64,000 nt of DNA. Source: Solirubrobacter deserti. Its GTDB lineage: Bacteria; Actinomycetota; Thermoleophilia; Solirubrobacterales; Solirubrobacteraceae. The stretch's first letter is position 1. The number at the start of each line of letters is the position of its first letter. The position numbers were made by a program, and so were the translations under genes. Shown here in pieces: positions 1 through 8,131 of the stretch. The notes beneath the pieces are model-generated. The model was given only the letters and a program-made list of their open reading frames with translations. It was not told the DNA's origin and did not search any database. The stretch covers positions 496,001 to 560,000 of the forward strand of contig NZ_QPKJ02000006.1 in NCBI RefSeq assembly GCF_003344625.1, read 5' to 3'.

Positions 1-95
1 TGGGTCCCCCGCTTCCCGCTTCCAACGGGAATTCAGCGGATGCGATTCGAGATCGTACCAGCGCCGAAAGCGCCTGCACGCTTGTGCTTTTTACA

Positions 96-605
96 TCAAC
101 CGCCGGACGGAGTCTCGGCGCCCACGGACTTTGCGACAAATTTCGCGACGTCCTCGGCGTCCTTCCCCGTGAACAGCTGAGCGGGCATCTGCCCGTTTCC
201 CTGCGAGCGGCCCTTGAGGATCGCGTCCAGCGTAAGCGCCTCATTCGGGCGCATCTCGTCGAGGTTCGGACCCACCTTCGCGACCGCGTTCGCGGCCTTC
301 AGGGTGTGGCACATGCTGCACCGCGTGCCGAACAGCTCGTGCCCGCGCTTCTCGTCCTCCGTGAGACCGGACACCTGAGCCGACGGAATGTCGTCCCGGT
401 TGACCTCCTCGCTGATCACCCACGCCGGCACGGCCGCGCCGAGCACGAGCAGCGCCACGAAGAACAGGAACGTCGCGAACCGGCGGCTGCCCCGCGTCTG
501 CGAGTGCATCAGGCCGGCAAGACCGCCACGACCGCGACTCATCGCGATCACCAGCGTGATCAGGCCGAGCGCTACGAAGACCAGGACGAAAAAGAGGGTG
601 CCCAC
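96..605 (-). CDS. membrane-anchored c-type cytochrome
   Basis: Small electron-transfer protein of about 169 residues. Two hydrophobic segments are visible, one at the very N-terminus (GTLFFVLVFVALGL) and one about 45 residues later (FATFLFFVALLVLGAAVPAW). The C-terminal half has the haem c motif CSMCH and later a Met in GNGQMPAQL that could be the axial ligand. The haem domain should therefore lie outside the membrane. The start is uncertain: I chose the GTG at 605 because the first membrane segment follows at once and TACATT (614-619 on the complement) would serve as a -10 for a leaderless message. In-frame ATGs at 668 and 710 give longer forms. The redox partner is not in the window. Confidence 0.8.
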   Translation of the reverse strand: MGTLFFVLVFVALGLITLVIAMSRGRGGLAGLMHSQTRGSRRFATFLFFVALLVLGAAVPAWVISEEVNRDDIPSAQVSGLTEDEKRGHELFGTRCSMCHTLKAANAVAKVGPNLDEMRPNEALTLDAILKGRSQGNGQMPAQLFTGKDAEDVAKFVAKSVGAETPSGG

Positions 606-779
606 GGGCGTGCAATGTACCCGCTCGGCCGAACGGCTAGCGGCCTCCTCCCCTCCGACGGCTCCCATCTGACCACCAGACGCGCGAAATCCGGCGCCGC
701 GCCGCGCCATCCATCACCGGCGAGACCACGGCACCGAAACAACTGTCGACGCGGCCCTGATGACGCGCTGCGGGCGCCC

Positions 780-3700
780 TCATCGGCGCCTCCCTGACGC
801 GAAGCTCTGAATCGGCGGCGAGACCTGGCGGAACTCGCCGAGCGTCGACGCCGCCTCGCGCCCGCCCTGCGCGCCCTCGCCGCGCCCCGTCGCCGCCGCC
901 TGCACGCGCCGCTCCGCGAGTTCGACCACGTCCGCCTTCACGTCGTCCGGAGTCACCAGCGCCCGCACCGCCTTGACGAACAGGTTGATCCCTCCCCCCG
1001 CCTGCGGCAGCTTCTCCAAGCGCCCCTGACACAGCAGCAACGGCTCCGACCGCACCGTCAGCCGGTTCGCCTCGTAGAGATCCGGCGGGACGATGAGGTT
1101 GATCGTCCCGAACTCATCCTCGAGCAACAGGAACACGATCCCCTTCGCCGTCCCCGGCCGCTGCCGCGCAACCACCAGCCCGCCCAACCGCACCGGTGTG
1201 TCGTGCGGAATCCGCTGCAGATCCGCGATCGACACCGTGTTCGGCGGCAACGACGGCCGCAACAGCTTCATCGGATGCGGCCCGAGCGTCAGCCCCGTCG
1301 TCGCGTAGTCGCCGATCATCGACTCCCACGGCGTGAGCGGCCGCAGATCCGGCGCCTGCGGAACATCGAGCGGCAGGGACAGCTGCGTCCCCTCCACCAC
1401 CCGCTCCCCGGGCGCCGCCACGCCCAGCTGCCACAGCGCGGTCCGCCGCGCATGCTCGGACGACCCACCCGTGAGCGAGTCGCACGCCCCCGCCCACGCC
1501 AGCTTGTCCAGCGACGGCCGCCCCGCCCCCGCCCGCGACGCCAGATCCGCCAACGAGGTGAACCGCCCGCCCTCCTCACGCGCGGCCACGAGCGCCTTGA
1601 CCTCCTCCTCCCGCACCCCCGACACGAACCCGAGCCCGAGCCGCACGATCCCCGTGGGGACGGCGCCCGCCTCGCCGCCCCCGCGGTGCGGGCCTCCCAT
1701 GCCCGCCGCGCCGCCCCCGCGGTGCGAGCCTCCCATGCCCGCCTCGCCGCCCCCGCGGTGCGGGCCTCCCATGCCCGCCTCGCCACCCCCGCGGTGCGGG
1801 CCACCCATGCCCGCCTCGCCACCCCCGCGGTGCGGGCCACCCACGCCCGCCTCGCCACCCCCGCGGTGCGGGCCACCCACGCCCGCCTCGCCGCCCCCGC
1901 GGTGCGGGCCACCCACGCCCGCCTCGCCGCCCCCGCGGTGCGGGCCACCCACGCCCGCCGTCCCGCCCCCGCGGTGCGGGCCTCCCACGCCCGCCGTGTC
2001 GCCCCCGCCGCCCTTTTCCGGCCGAGTCGCGACCTGCGCGGTCACGTCCCTCTCTGCGACATGCGCGGTCACGTCCTCTTCCGGCCACGAAACGGTTGCG
2101 TTCGCGCGATCTCCCCGCGCTGCAGCGCTGAGCGCCGCCGCACCACCTCCCACGCGCGCGATCGCCGACCCCGCCCGTCCCTCGCGCGCCACCGCGCTGA
2201 GCGCCGCACCGCTGCCGCCGGCCTTCGCGACGGCGCGCAACGCGCCGCCCTCATCCGCGGCGGACCCGATCTCGTGCAACGCCGCGACCGCCCGTTCCGC
2301 TTCGGCCTCCGGCACGGGTCCTGGATACGGCCCCATCTCGGGCACCCACTCGACCTTGCACAGCGCGTCGCTCTCATTGACGTCCGGCGGCCGCAGCTCG
2401 ATCCCACGGCGCTGGGCCTCGTGCGCGAGCGTGTCCGGCGCGTAGAAGCCCATCGGCTGCTCGTTGAGCAGTGCGGCCAGGAACTCTGGGGTGTGGTGCA
2501 CGCGTAGCCAGGTGGACTGGTAGGCGAGCAGTCCGAAGGCGGCGCCGTGGGCCTTCGGGAAGCCGAAGCCGGAGAACCCGACGATCATCCCGTAGACGCG
2601 CTCGGCGACCTCCTCGCTCACGCCGTGCGTCTTCATCGCCCCTTCCAGGAACCGCTGGTGATAGGCCTCGATCGCCTCCTCCGAGCGCTTGCGGCTCATC
2701 GCGCGGCGCAGGCCTTCAGCCTCGCCCGGCGTGAAGCCCGCGAACGCCATCGCGACCTCGATCACCTGGTCCTGGAAGATGATCGTCCCGAGCGTGTCCT
2801 TGAGCGGCCCGCGCAGTGACTCGTGCTCGTAGGGAACCTCGTAGTCCGGGTTCTCGCGCTGCGTCTGACGCCGCGAGATGTAGGGGTTGACCGCGCCGCC
2901 GAGGATCGGCCCCGGCCGCACGATCGCCACCTGGATCGTCAGGTCCTCCAGCGACTCGGGCCGCGTGCGCAGCAGCGACGCCATCTGCGCCCGCGACTCG
3001 ATCTGGAACACACCCATCGTGTCCGCGACCTGGATCGCGTCGTAGGTCGGCTTGTCGTCGTACGGGATCCGCGACAGGTCCACCCGCTGCCCGCGCACGC
3101 GCCCGATCTCCTCGACGCACCGCTCGACCGCCGACAGCATCCCGAGCCCGAGCAGGTCGATCTTCAGGAACCCCGCGTCCGAGCACGAGTCCTTGTCCCA
3201 CTGGCAGAGCTGACGACCTTCCATCGCCGCCGGCAACACCGGGCAGCAGTCGATCAGCGGCCGAGTCGAGACGATCATCCCGCCCGAGTGCTGCGACAGA
3301 TGTCGCGGCAGGCCGTACGCCTCGTCGCACAGCCGCGCGAGCCACGCCCACCGCCCCGGCAGGTGCGTGTACGACCGCTCGGAGGTGTCCGTCTCGTGCG
3401 CATCAGCCTGGTCCGGCCGCTTGCCGTTGACCATCGCCAGCCACTCCGACGTGCTCATCGCGAACGCGTTCGCCCGCGCGTCGGGGTCCACGAACGGGCC
3501 CGGCTCCCCCGTGGGCTCCATCCCCATCGCGACCTCGACGTCCCGCCCCACGTTCTTGACCGCCCACGGCTCCGCCCCGCGCGCCACCCGCTCGAGCTCG
3601 CCGGCCGGGAGGCCGAGCACCTTTCCCAGCTCGCGGATGGCCCCGCGCGAGCGGAACGTCGGGAACGCCGCCACGAGCGCCGACCGCTGCTTGCCGTAGC

Positions 3701-4976
3701 GGTCGTGCACCCGCGGGATGAGCTTCTCGCGCACGTCGCGCGGGAAGTCCAGGTCGATGTCCGGCAGCGAGTTGAGCTCCTCGTTGAGGAAGCGCCCGAG
3801 GAACAGGTCGTTCGCGATCGGATCGATGTGCGAGAGGCCGGTGAGGTAGCACACGATCGACGACACCGACGACCCGCGACCGCGCCCCGGCGGCAGCAGC
3901 GCCCGCGCCGAACTCGGCCCGCGGACCTCGACCGCGACGTCCCGCGCGAGCTCCAACAGATCCCGGTGCAGCAGGAAGAACCCGGACAGGCCGAGCCCGT
4001 CGATCACCCGCAGCTCCTCGTTCAGCCGCGCCTGCGCAGCGCCGTGGTTGGGCGACCCCGGCGGATAGCGCACGTCCATCATCGCCCAGCACAGGTCGGA
4101 GAGCTTGCGCGTGGACTGCGGATCCTCCGCGCCGGGGTAGCGGTAGCCGAGGTCCTGCGTGAGGTCGAACCGCAGCCGCGCGGCGAGCTCGCCGCTTTCC
4201 TCGACCGCGTCCGCGTGGCCTTCGAAGCGCGCCGCCATGGCCTTCGGCGAAGCGAGCACGTGCGCTGTGTTGCCGCGCCGGACGGGTTCCGACGAGTCCA
4301 GCGTGAGGTGGTGACGGAGCGCGACGAACGCGTCCTGCAGGGGCGCGCGCGACCGCGCGTGCACGTGGACGTTGCCCGTCGCGACCGTCCGCAGCCCGAG
4401 CCCGCTCGCCAGCTGCGCCAGCTCCCGGTTGCGCGCGCGGTCGTGACGCTGGAACGGCCGCTGGAGCTCGACCCGCAGGTTGTCGGCCCCGAACGCGGCC
4501 TTCAACCGCTTCAGCGTCGGCGCGTCGTGCACGCCGTGATCCGCGCACCCGCTCAAGCAGACCAGGCCGGCCGCGTGCGCCTCCAACGTCTCGAGCGGCA
4601 CCATCGGCGGCGGATCGTGCGGGTCTCGATCATGCACGTGCGCGCGCGTGACGATCCGGCACAGGTTGCGCCAGCCCGTCGCATTCTCGACCAGCAGCGT
4701 GACGTGCCGGGTCGGCACCGGCTCGCGCGCGCCGCGCCCGCCACGTGCCCCCTCCCAGCGTGGTTCCTCGACGTCGATCTCCACTCCGTGGATGGCGCGC
4801 AGGCCGAGCGGCTGGGCCGCCTGCGCGAACTCCATCGAACCCGAGACCCCGTTGTGGTCGACCACCGCCATCGCCTCGTGCCCCAGCTCGATCGCCGCGG
4901 CCGCGAGCTCGGCGGGCGAGGAGGCGCCGTCCAGGAACGAGAAGGCGGTATGGGCATGGAGCTCGACGTAAGGCAC
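780..4976 (-). CDS. dnaE2: error-prone DNA polymerase DnaE2 with a large repeat-rich insertion
   Basis: C-family polymerase alpha-subunit paralogue for SOS mutagenesis and lesion bypass, working with ImuB. The N-terminus begins PYVELHAHTAFSFLDGA, the PHP domain. The catalytic acidic motif PDIDLDF follows GRGSSVSS, and the C-terminus has an OB-fold region (VRLGGLVVARQRPGTAKG). The start is set at GTG 4976 because family members begin at this PYVELH motif and the SOS box ends at that base; upstream ATGs at 5015 and 5063 would put the operator inside the gene. The protein is about 1398 residues, against roughly 1050-1150 usually. The excess is an insertion at about residues 880-1108, Ala/Gly-rich and then nine 12-residue repeats, placed between the polymerase core and the HhH/OB tail. 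Confidence 0.95.
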   Translation of the reverse strand: MPYVELHAHTAFSFLDGASSPAELAAAAIELGHEAMAVVDHNGVSGSMEFAQAAQPLGLRAIHGVEIDVEEPRWEGARGGRGAREPVPTRHVTLLVENATGWRNLCRIVTRAHVHDRDPHDPPPMVPLETLEAHAAGLVCLSGCADHGVHDAPTLKRLKAAFGADNLRVELQRPFQRHDRARNRELAQLASGLGLRTVATGNVHVHARSRAPLQDAFVALRHHLTLDSSEPVRRGNTAHVLASPKAMAARFEGHADAVEESGELAARLRFDLTQDLGYRYPGAEDPQSTRKLSDLCWAMMDVRYPPGSPNHGAAQARLNEELRVIDGLGLSGFFLLHRDLLELARDVAVEVRGPSSARALLPPGRGRGSSVSSIVCYLTGLSHIDPIANDLFLGRFLNEELNSLPDIDLDFPRDVREKLIPRVHDRYGKQRSALVAAFPTFRSRGAIRELGKVLGLPAGELERVARGAEPWAVKNVGRDVEVAMGMEPTGEPGPFVDPDARANAFAMSTSEWLAMVNGKRPDQADAHETDTSERSYTHLPGRWAWLARLCDEAYGLPRHLSQHSGGMIVSTRPLIDCCPVLPAAMEGRQLCQWDKDSCSDAGFLKIDLLGLGMLSAVERCVEEIGRVRGQRVDLSRIPYDDKPTYDAIQVADTMGVFQIESRAQMASLLRTRPESLEDLTIQVAIVRPGPILGGAVNPYISRRQTQRENPDYEVPYEHESLRGPLKDTLGTIIFQDQVIEVAMAFAGFTPGEAEGLRRAMSRKRSEEAIEAYHQRFLEGAMKTHGVSEEVAERVYGMIVGFSGFGFPKAHGAAFGLLAYQSTWLRVHHTPEFLAALLNEQPMGFYAPDTLAHEAQRRGIELRPPDVNESDALCKVEWVPEMGPYPGPVPEAEAERAVAALHEIGSAADEGGALRAVAKAGGSGAALSAVAREGRAGSAIARVGGGAAALSAAARGDRANATVSWPEEDVTAHVAERDVTAQVATRPEKGGGGDTAGVGGPHRGGGTAGVGGPHRGGGEAGVGGPHRGGGEAGVGGPHRGGGEAGVGGPHRGGGEAGMGGPHRGGGEAGMGGPHRGGGEAGMGGSHRGGGAAGMGGPHRGGGEAGAVPTGIVRLGLGFVSGVREEEVKALVAAREEGGRFTSLADLASRAGAGRPSLDKLAWAGACDSLTGGSSEHARRTALWQLGVAAPGERVVEGTQLSLPLDVPQAPDLRPLTPWESMIGDYATTGLTLGPHPMKLLRPSLPPNTVSIADLQRIPHDTPVRLGGLVVARQRPGTAKGIVFLLLEDEFGTINLIVPPDLYEANRLTVRSEPLLLCQGRLEKLPQAGGGINLFVKAVRALVTPDDVKADVVELAERRVQAAATGRGEGAQGGREAASTLGEFRQVSPPIQSFASGRRR
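1672..2000. repeat. 36-bp x 9 in-frame minisatellite within dnaE2
   Basis: Nine copies of a 36-bp unit; the core CCGCGGTGCGGG (one copy has CCGCGGTGCGAG) recurs at 1681, 1717, 1753, 1789, 1825, 1861, 1897, 1933 and 1969, exactly 36 bp apart. Because 36 is a multiple of three the frame is kept, and the polymerase gains tandem 12-residue units close to AGVGGPHRGGGE. Variants (V/M, P/S, E/T/A) differ between units, so the array is not a single recent slip. All six frames stay open here, which creates spurious antisense frames. Confidence 0.95.
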
Positions 4977-4989
4977 GAACACATGTTCC
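4976..4989. promoter_or_regulatory. SOS box (LexA operator) at dnaE2
   Basis: CGAACACATGTTCC, one mismatch from the actinobacterial LexA consensus CGAAC-N4-GTTCG. It ends at the first base of the chosen GTG start, so it must cover the -10 region or the transcription start of dnaE2. The same motif stands before lexA and imuB. Confidence 0.85.
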
Positions 4990-5008
4990 CATTCCGTCCG
5001 GACGGAAG

Positions 5009-5022
5009 CGTACATTCGTTCG
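5009..5022. promoter_or_regulatory. second, degenerate SOS-like box upstream of dnaE2
   Basis: CGTACATTCGTTCG matches CGAAC-N4-GTTCG with one change. Its centre is 33 bp (about three helical turns) from the centre of the proximal box. A perfect 16-bp palindrome, TTCCGTCCGGACGGAA (4992-5007), lies between them. The divergent gene starts at 5062, so this box could act on both directions. Confidence 0.5.
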
Positions 5023-5061
5023 CATCGATGACTTCCGCCCTCGACACCGGTCTTTCCCTGC

Positions 5062-5598
5062 ATGCGGAAACTGCTCTTGAAGATGGAGATGTCGCTCGAC
5101 GGCCACGTCGCCGACTCGGAAGGCGGCTCCTCCTGGCCGCTCGACTTCTACGACGACAAGCTCACTGCGGACTGCGTCGCGTTCTTGGCCGCCGCGGGAC
5201 TGCACATCATGGGCCGGCAGTCGTACGAGGACATGGCGCCGTACTGGCCGACGTCGACCTCGCCGTTCGCGAAGCCCATGAACGACACCCCGAAGGTCGT
5301 CTTCTCGCGGTCGCTCGAAGAGGCGAACTGGCCCGAGACGCGGATCCACCGCGGCGACCTCGCGGAGGAGATCGAACGCCTGAAACTCCAGGACGGAGGC
5401 CCGATCGTCGTACACGGCGGCGTGCGTTTCGTTCAGTCGCTCACTCGGAGCAGACTGATCGACGAGTACCGCCTGCACGTACATCCGACGGCGCTCGGCT
5501 CGGGCCGGTCGCTGTTCGACGCGCCGCTGAAGCTCAACCTCGTCGACATGCGGCGGTTCTCGAGCGGAACGGTGGCGATGACCTACACGCCGGGCTGA
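5062..5598 (+). CDS. dihydrofolate reductase-like (RibD C-terminal domain) protein
   Basis: Protein of 178 residues of the bacterial DHFR-like/RibD C-terminal family, predicted cytosolic NAD(P)H-dependent reductases of unknown substrate. It shows the N-terminal strand MRKLLLKMEMSLDGHVAD, the motif IMGRQSYEDMAPYW and the C-terminal cofactor-loop region IVVHGGVRFVQSL followed by EYRLHVHPTALGSGRSLF. It is divergent from dnaE2 across 85 bp that contain the SOS boxes, so damage control of this gene is possible but not shown. Its 3' end overlaps the convergent exporter gene by 16 bp. Confidence 0.85.
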   Translation: MRKLLLKMEMSLDGHVADSEGGSSWPLDFYDDKLTADCVAFLAAAGLHIMGRQSYEDMAPYWPTSTSPFAKPMNDTPKVVFSRSLEEANWPETRIHRGDLAEEIERLKLQDGGPIVVHGGVRFVQSLTRSRLIDEYRLHVHPTALGSGRSLFDAPLKLNLVDMRRFSSGTVAMTYTPG

Positions 5599-6794
5599 AC
5601 CGCCGGCTCGTCGCGCAGATGGCGGATCGCGGGCACGGCGAGCAGGGCGACGGTCGTCACGAGCACGACGGCGGACGCGACCCAGAGTGCCGGGGAGATT
5701 CCGATCAGCGCCGCGATCGGCCCCCAGATGATCATGCCGACCGGCTGAAAGGCGATCGACCCGAACCAGTCGTAGGCGCTGACGCGCGACAGCGCCTCGC
5801 CCGGCACATGGCGCATGAGCGTGGACTCCCAGATGGCGTTGCCGAGCACCATCGACACGCCGCCGAGCAGCGCTGCCGCGGCGAGCAGCGCGACGGGGGC
5901 GCCGGCGGCGAGGAACGCAAGCGGAAACGCCATCAGGACGAACGAGCCGCCGGCGACGACAAGCGGGCCTCGCGGCCGCACGCGCACCGCGACGAGCGCG
6001 CCGATCAACGCCCCGACGCCGATCGCGCCGAGCACGGTGCCCCAGGCCGCCGCGCCGCCGAGATCCTCCTCGGCGACGATGGGTCCGAGCGTCGACCACG
6101 CTCCCCACACGAGGTTCCCGATCGCGGCCGCGAGCACGAACGTCCACACCCATGTCAGCGAGCGGAACAGGCTCCACCCTGCTTTGAGATCGGCCACGAA
6201 CGACGAGGCCGCGCGGGGCACCTGGTCAGGAAGGCGCAGGCCGAGCAGGAAGAGCGCGCTGACGGCGAACGTAAGCGCGTCGATCGCCATCGCCCAGCCG
6301 GCGCCGACGGCCGCGATCAGCACGCCCGCGATCGCCGGTCCGACGATCTCACCGGCGCTGAGCGCGGTCGCGCGCACACCGTTGGCCTCCTGCAGACGGT
6401 CAGCCGGGACGATGACCGGCAGCAGGCCCGTGGAGGCGGGGTTGAAGAAGCCCGTGGCCGCGCCCGTCAACCCGGACAACACGGCGATCATCCAGACCTC
6501 GGCGGTGCCGGCGATGAGCAGCGCAGCGATCGCTCCTTGGCTGAGCAGCCGGGCGAGGTCGGCGCCGACCATGACCGCGCGCCGCGACATGCGGTCGGCC
6601 AGGACGCCGCCGATCAAGAGCGTGAGGACCATTGGCAGGGTGCGGACGGCGAGCACGATGCCGATCTCGGAAGCCGATCCACCGAGTTCGATCACGGCGA
6701 ACGCGAGCGCGATCGCGACCATCCGGTCACCCAGGACGGAGACTGCCTGGGCGCCGAACAGCAGGCGGAATTCGCGCAGCTTGAGAACCCCCAC
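5583..6794 (-). CDS. MFS transporter, enterobactin-exporter-like
   Basis: Integral membrane protein of 403 residues with about 12 hydrophobic segments, typical of the MFS_3 group of drug or siderophore exporters. The conserved loop between helices 2 and 3 reads GGVLADRMSRRAVM, the family's G-x3-D-R-x-G-R-R type motif. The N-terminus KLREFRLLFGAQAVSVLGD is characteristic of the group. The substrate cannot be read from sequence. It overlaps the reductase gene at its 3' end and is divergent from the acetyltransferase at 6829. Confidence 0.88.
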   Translation of the reverse strand: MGVLKLREFRLLFGAQAVSVLGDRMVAIALAFAVIELGGSASEIGIVLAVRTLPMVLTLLIGGVLADRMSRRAVMVGADLARLLSQGAIAALLIAGTAEVWMIAVLSGLTGAATGFFNPASTGLLPVIVPADRLQEANGVRATALSAGEIVGPAIAGVLIAAVGAGWAMAIDALTFAVSALFLLGLRLPDQVPRAASSFVADLKAGWSLFRSLTWVWTFVLAAAIGNLVWGAWSTLGPIVAEEDLGGAAAWGTVLGAIGVGALIGALVAVRVRPRGPLVVAGGSFVLMAFPLAFLAAGAPVALLAAAALLGGVSMVLGNAIWESTLMRHVPGEALSRVSAYDWFGSIAFQPVGMIIWGPIAALIGISPALWVASAVVLVTTVALLAVPAIRHLRDEPAVQPGV

Positions 6795-6828
6795 CGCACG
6801 CAGCGTACGAGTGAGGTAGAACCGAGGC

Positions 6829-7362
6829 GTGGATCAGCTCGTGACGCCCCGCCTGCTCCTGCGCCCGTTCGTGCCCGAGGACGTGGAGCTCGTGCATCCG
6901 GTCTACTCGGATCCGGAGGTCATGCGCTACGTGGCGACCGGGCCGATGGCGGACATCAGCTACACGCAGCGTCTGATCGACGACTACACCGACCACCAGC
7001 TCCAACACGGCTACTCGTTCTGGGCCGTGATCGAAAGCGCGTCCGGAGCGTTGATCGGCGACGCGGGCCTGTACCGGACGCCGAACGGCGAGGTCGAGCT
7101 CGGCTACACGCTCGGCAAGGCGTGGTGGGGCCGTGGGTACGCGACGGAGGCGGCGGGCACGTGGTTGCGTGTCGCGTTCGAGGAGCTGCGGGTGGAGGAG
7201 GTCGTGGCGCTCGCCGAGCCGGCGAACACGGGCTCGCTGCACGTGCTGGAGAAGCTCGGGATGCGGCGGGCGGGCGAGCGCCTCGCGTTCGGGCGCCCGC
7301 ACGCGGTGTTCCGCGGTCAGCGGCCGGCGAGCATCGCCTCGATGCCGTCGAGCACGCGCTGA
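6829..7362 (+). CDS. GNAT family N-acetyltransferase (RimJ/RimL type)
   Basis: Acetyl-CoA-dependent N-acetyltransferase of 177 residues. The N-terminus TPRLLLRPFVPED is the classic RimJ/RimL opening, and the acetyl-CoA loop is seen in LGKAWWGRGYATEAAG, followed by ANTGSLHVLEKLGM. The substrate is unknown. Start is GTG at 6829; TAGAAC lies six bases before it, so a leaderless message is likely. The last 46 bp overlap the convergent TetR gene. Confidence 0.88.
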   Translation: MDQLVTPRLLLRPFVPEDVELVHPVYSDPEVMRYVATGPMADISYTQRLIDDYTDHQLQHGYSFWAVIESASGALIGDAGLYRTPNGEVELGYTLGKAWWGRGYATEAAGTWLRVAFEELRVEEVVALAEPANTGSLHVLEKLGMRRAGERLAFGRPHAVFRGQRPASIASMPSSTR

Positions 7363-8066
7363 AGGCCGAACTCGAACTGGTCCACGGGCTCCTCGTATGC
7401 GCCCTGCTCCCACATCAACGTGATGTGCGGGAAGCGCTCGACCTCGAAGTACTCCTCCCAGAACGCGTTCCGCTCTCCCCACCACTCCTCGTCGGAGACA
7501 CCGCTCTCCTCCGTCACCTGCACGGCCTCGACGGCGGCGCGCGTCGAGCCGCGGACGTAGTTGTCGATGAGCTCGGTCACCGCCAGCGTCTCGTGCGGCT
7601 CGAGCCCGATGTCCTTCGCGGCACCCAGGATCGCGTTGAACACGGCCATGATGTTCGGCCCGAGCGGCGGGCGCTGCCCCATCCGGACCTGCAGCATCCA
7701 CGGGTGTCGCTGGATGAGTGCGCGGCTTTGATGAGCGTGCCAGGTGAGCCGTGCGCGCCACGGTTCGGTGTCGGCGGGCGGCGTCGCGTCAGCGTGCTCG
7801 GCGTGGATGCGGTCGAGCATCAGGTCCAGTAGCTCGGCCTTGGACGGGACGTAGCGGTAGAGCGACATGGCACCGACGCCCAGGCGCTCGGCGACCCGGC
7901 GCATGCTCACCTGCTCGATGCCCTCGGCGTCGGCCAGCGCGATGGCGGTCTCGACGACCCGATCGACCGTGAGGGTCGGTTTCGGGCCGCGCGGCGCGCG
8001 TTCCTTCGTGCCCCAGAGGAGCTTGAGGCTGATGCGGAAGTCGCTTCCGCCGGTGGATTCAGGCAT
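7317..8066 (-). CDS. TetR family repressor (TetR/TetR_C type)
   Basis: DNA-binding repressor of 249 residues. The helix-turn-helix lies at about residues 32-84, with SMRRVAERLGVGAMSLYRYV as recognition region, and the rest is a TetR_C-like ligand domain. It is divergent from the ABC exporter at 8132 and the 65 bp between them hold a strong inverted repeat, so it should repress the exporter and itself until a drug-like ligand binds. The first 30 residues, rich in basic residues, are longer than usual, so the start could be further in. Confidence 0.88.
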   Translation of the reverse strand: MPESTGGSDFRISLKLLWGTKERAPRGPKPTLTVDRVVETAIALADAEGIEQVSMRRVAERLGVGAMSLYRYVPSKAELLDLMLDRIHAEHADATPPADTEPWRARLTWHAHQSRALIQRHPWMLQVRMGQRPPLGPNIMAVFNAILGAAKDIGLEPHETLAVTELIDNYVRGSTRAAVEAVQVTEESGVSDEEWWGERNAFWEEYFEVERFPHITLMWEQGAYEEPVDQFEFGLQRVLDGIEAMLAGR

Positions 8067-8072
8067 GCAGAC

Positions 8073-8116
8073 TTGACAAAGTGCGTACGCTGTACTCGCT
8101 TATGCGTACAGCGTAC
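8073..8116. promoter_or_regulatory. tetR/ABC-exporter operator and promoter
   Basis: A consensus -35 TTGACA (8073-8078, + strand) is followed by GTACGCTGTAC (8085-8095) and its exact inverse GTACAGCGTAC (8106-8116), separated by 10 bp. Each half is itself a GTAC-N3-GTAC dyad. This is the expected arrangement for a TetR operator that blocks both divergent promoters. Confidence 0.8.
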
Positions 8117-8131
8117 TCGGAGGAGTCGGAT

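Noticed and set aside
1672..2000. Possible CRISPR array (36-bp repeats)
   Set aside because: The units abut with no spacers, stay in frame inside dnaE2 and encode a protein repeat; no cas genes are near.
2823..7832. Very long open frame (about 1670 codons) antisense to dnaE2 and beyond
   Set aside because: Arg/Pro/His-rich translation typical of antisense frames in high-G+C DNA; it crosses several real genes with recognisable domains on both strands.
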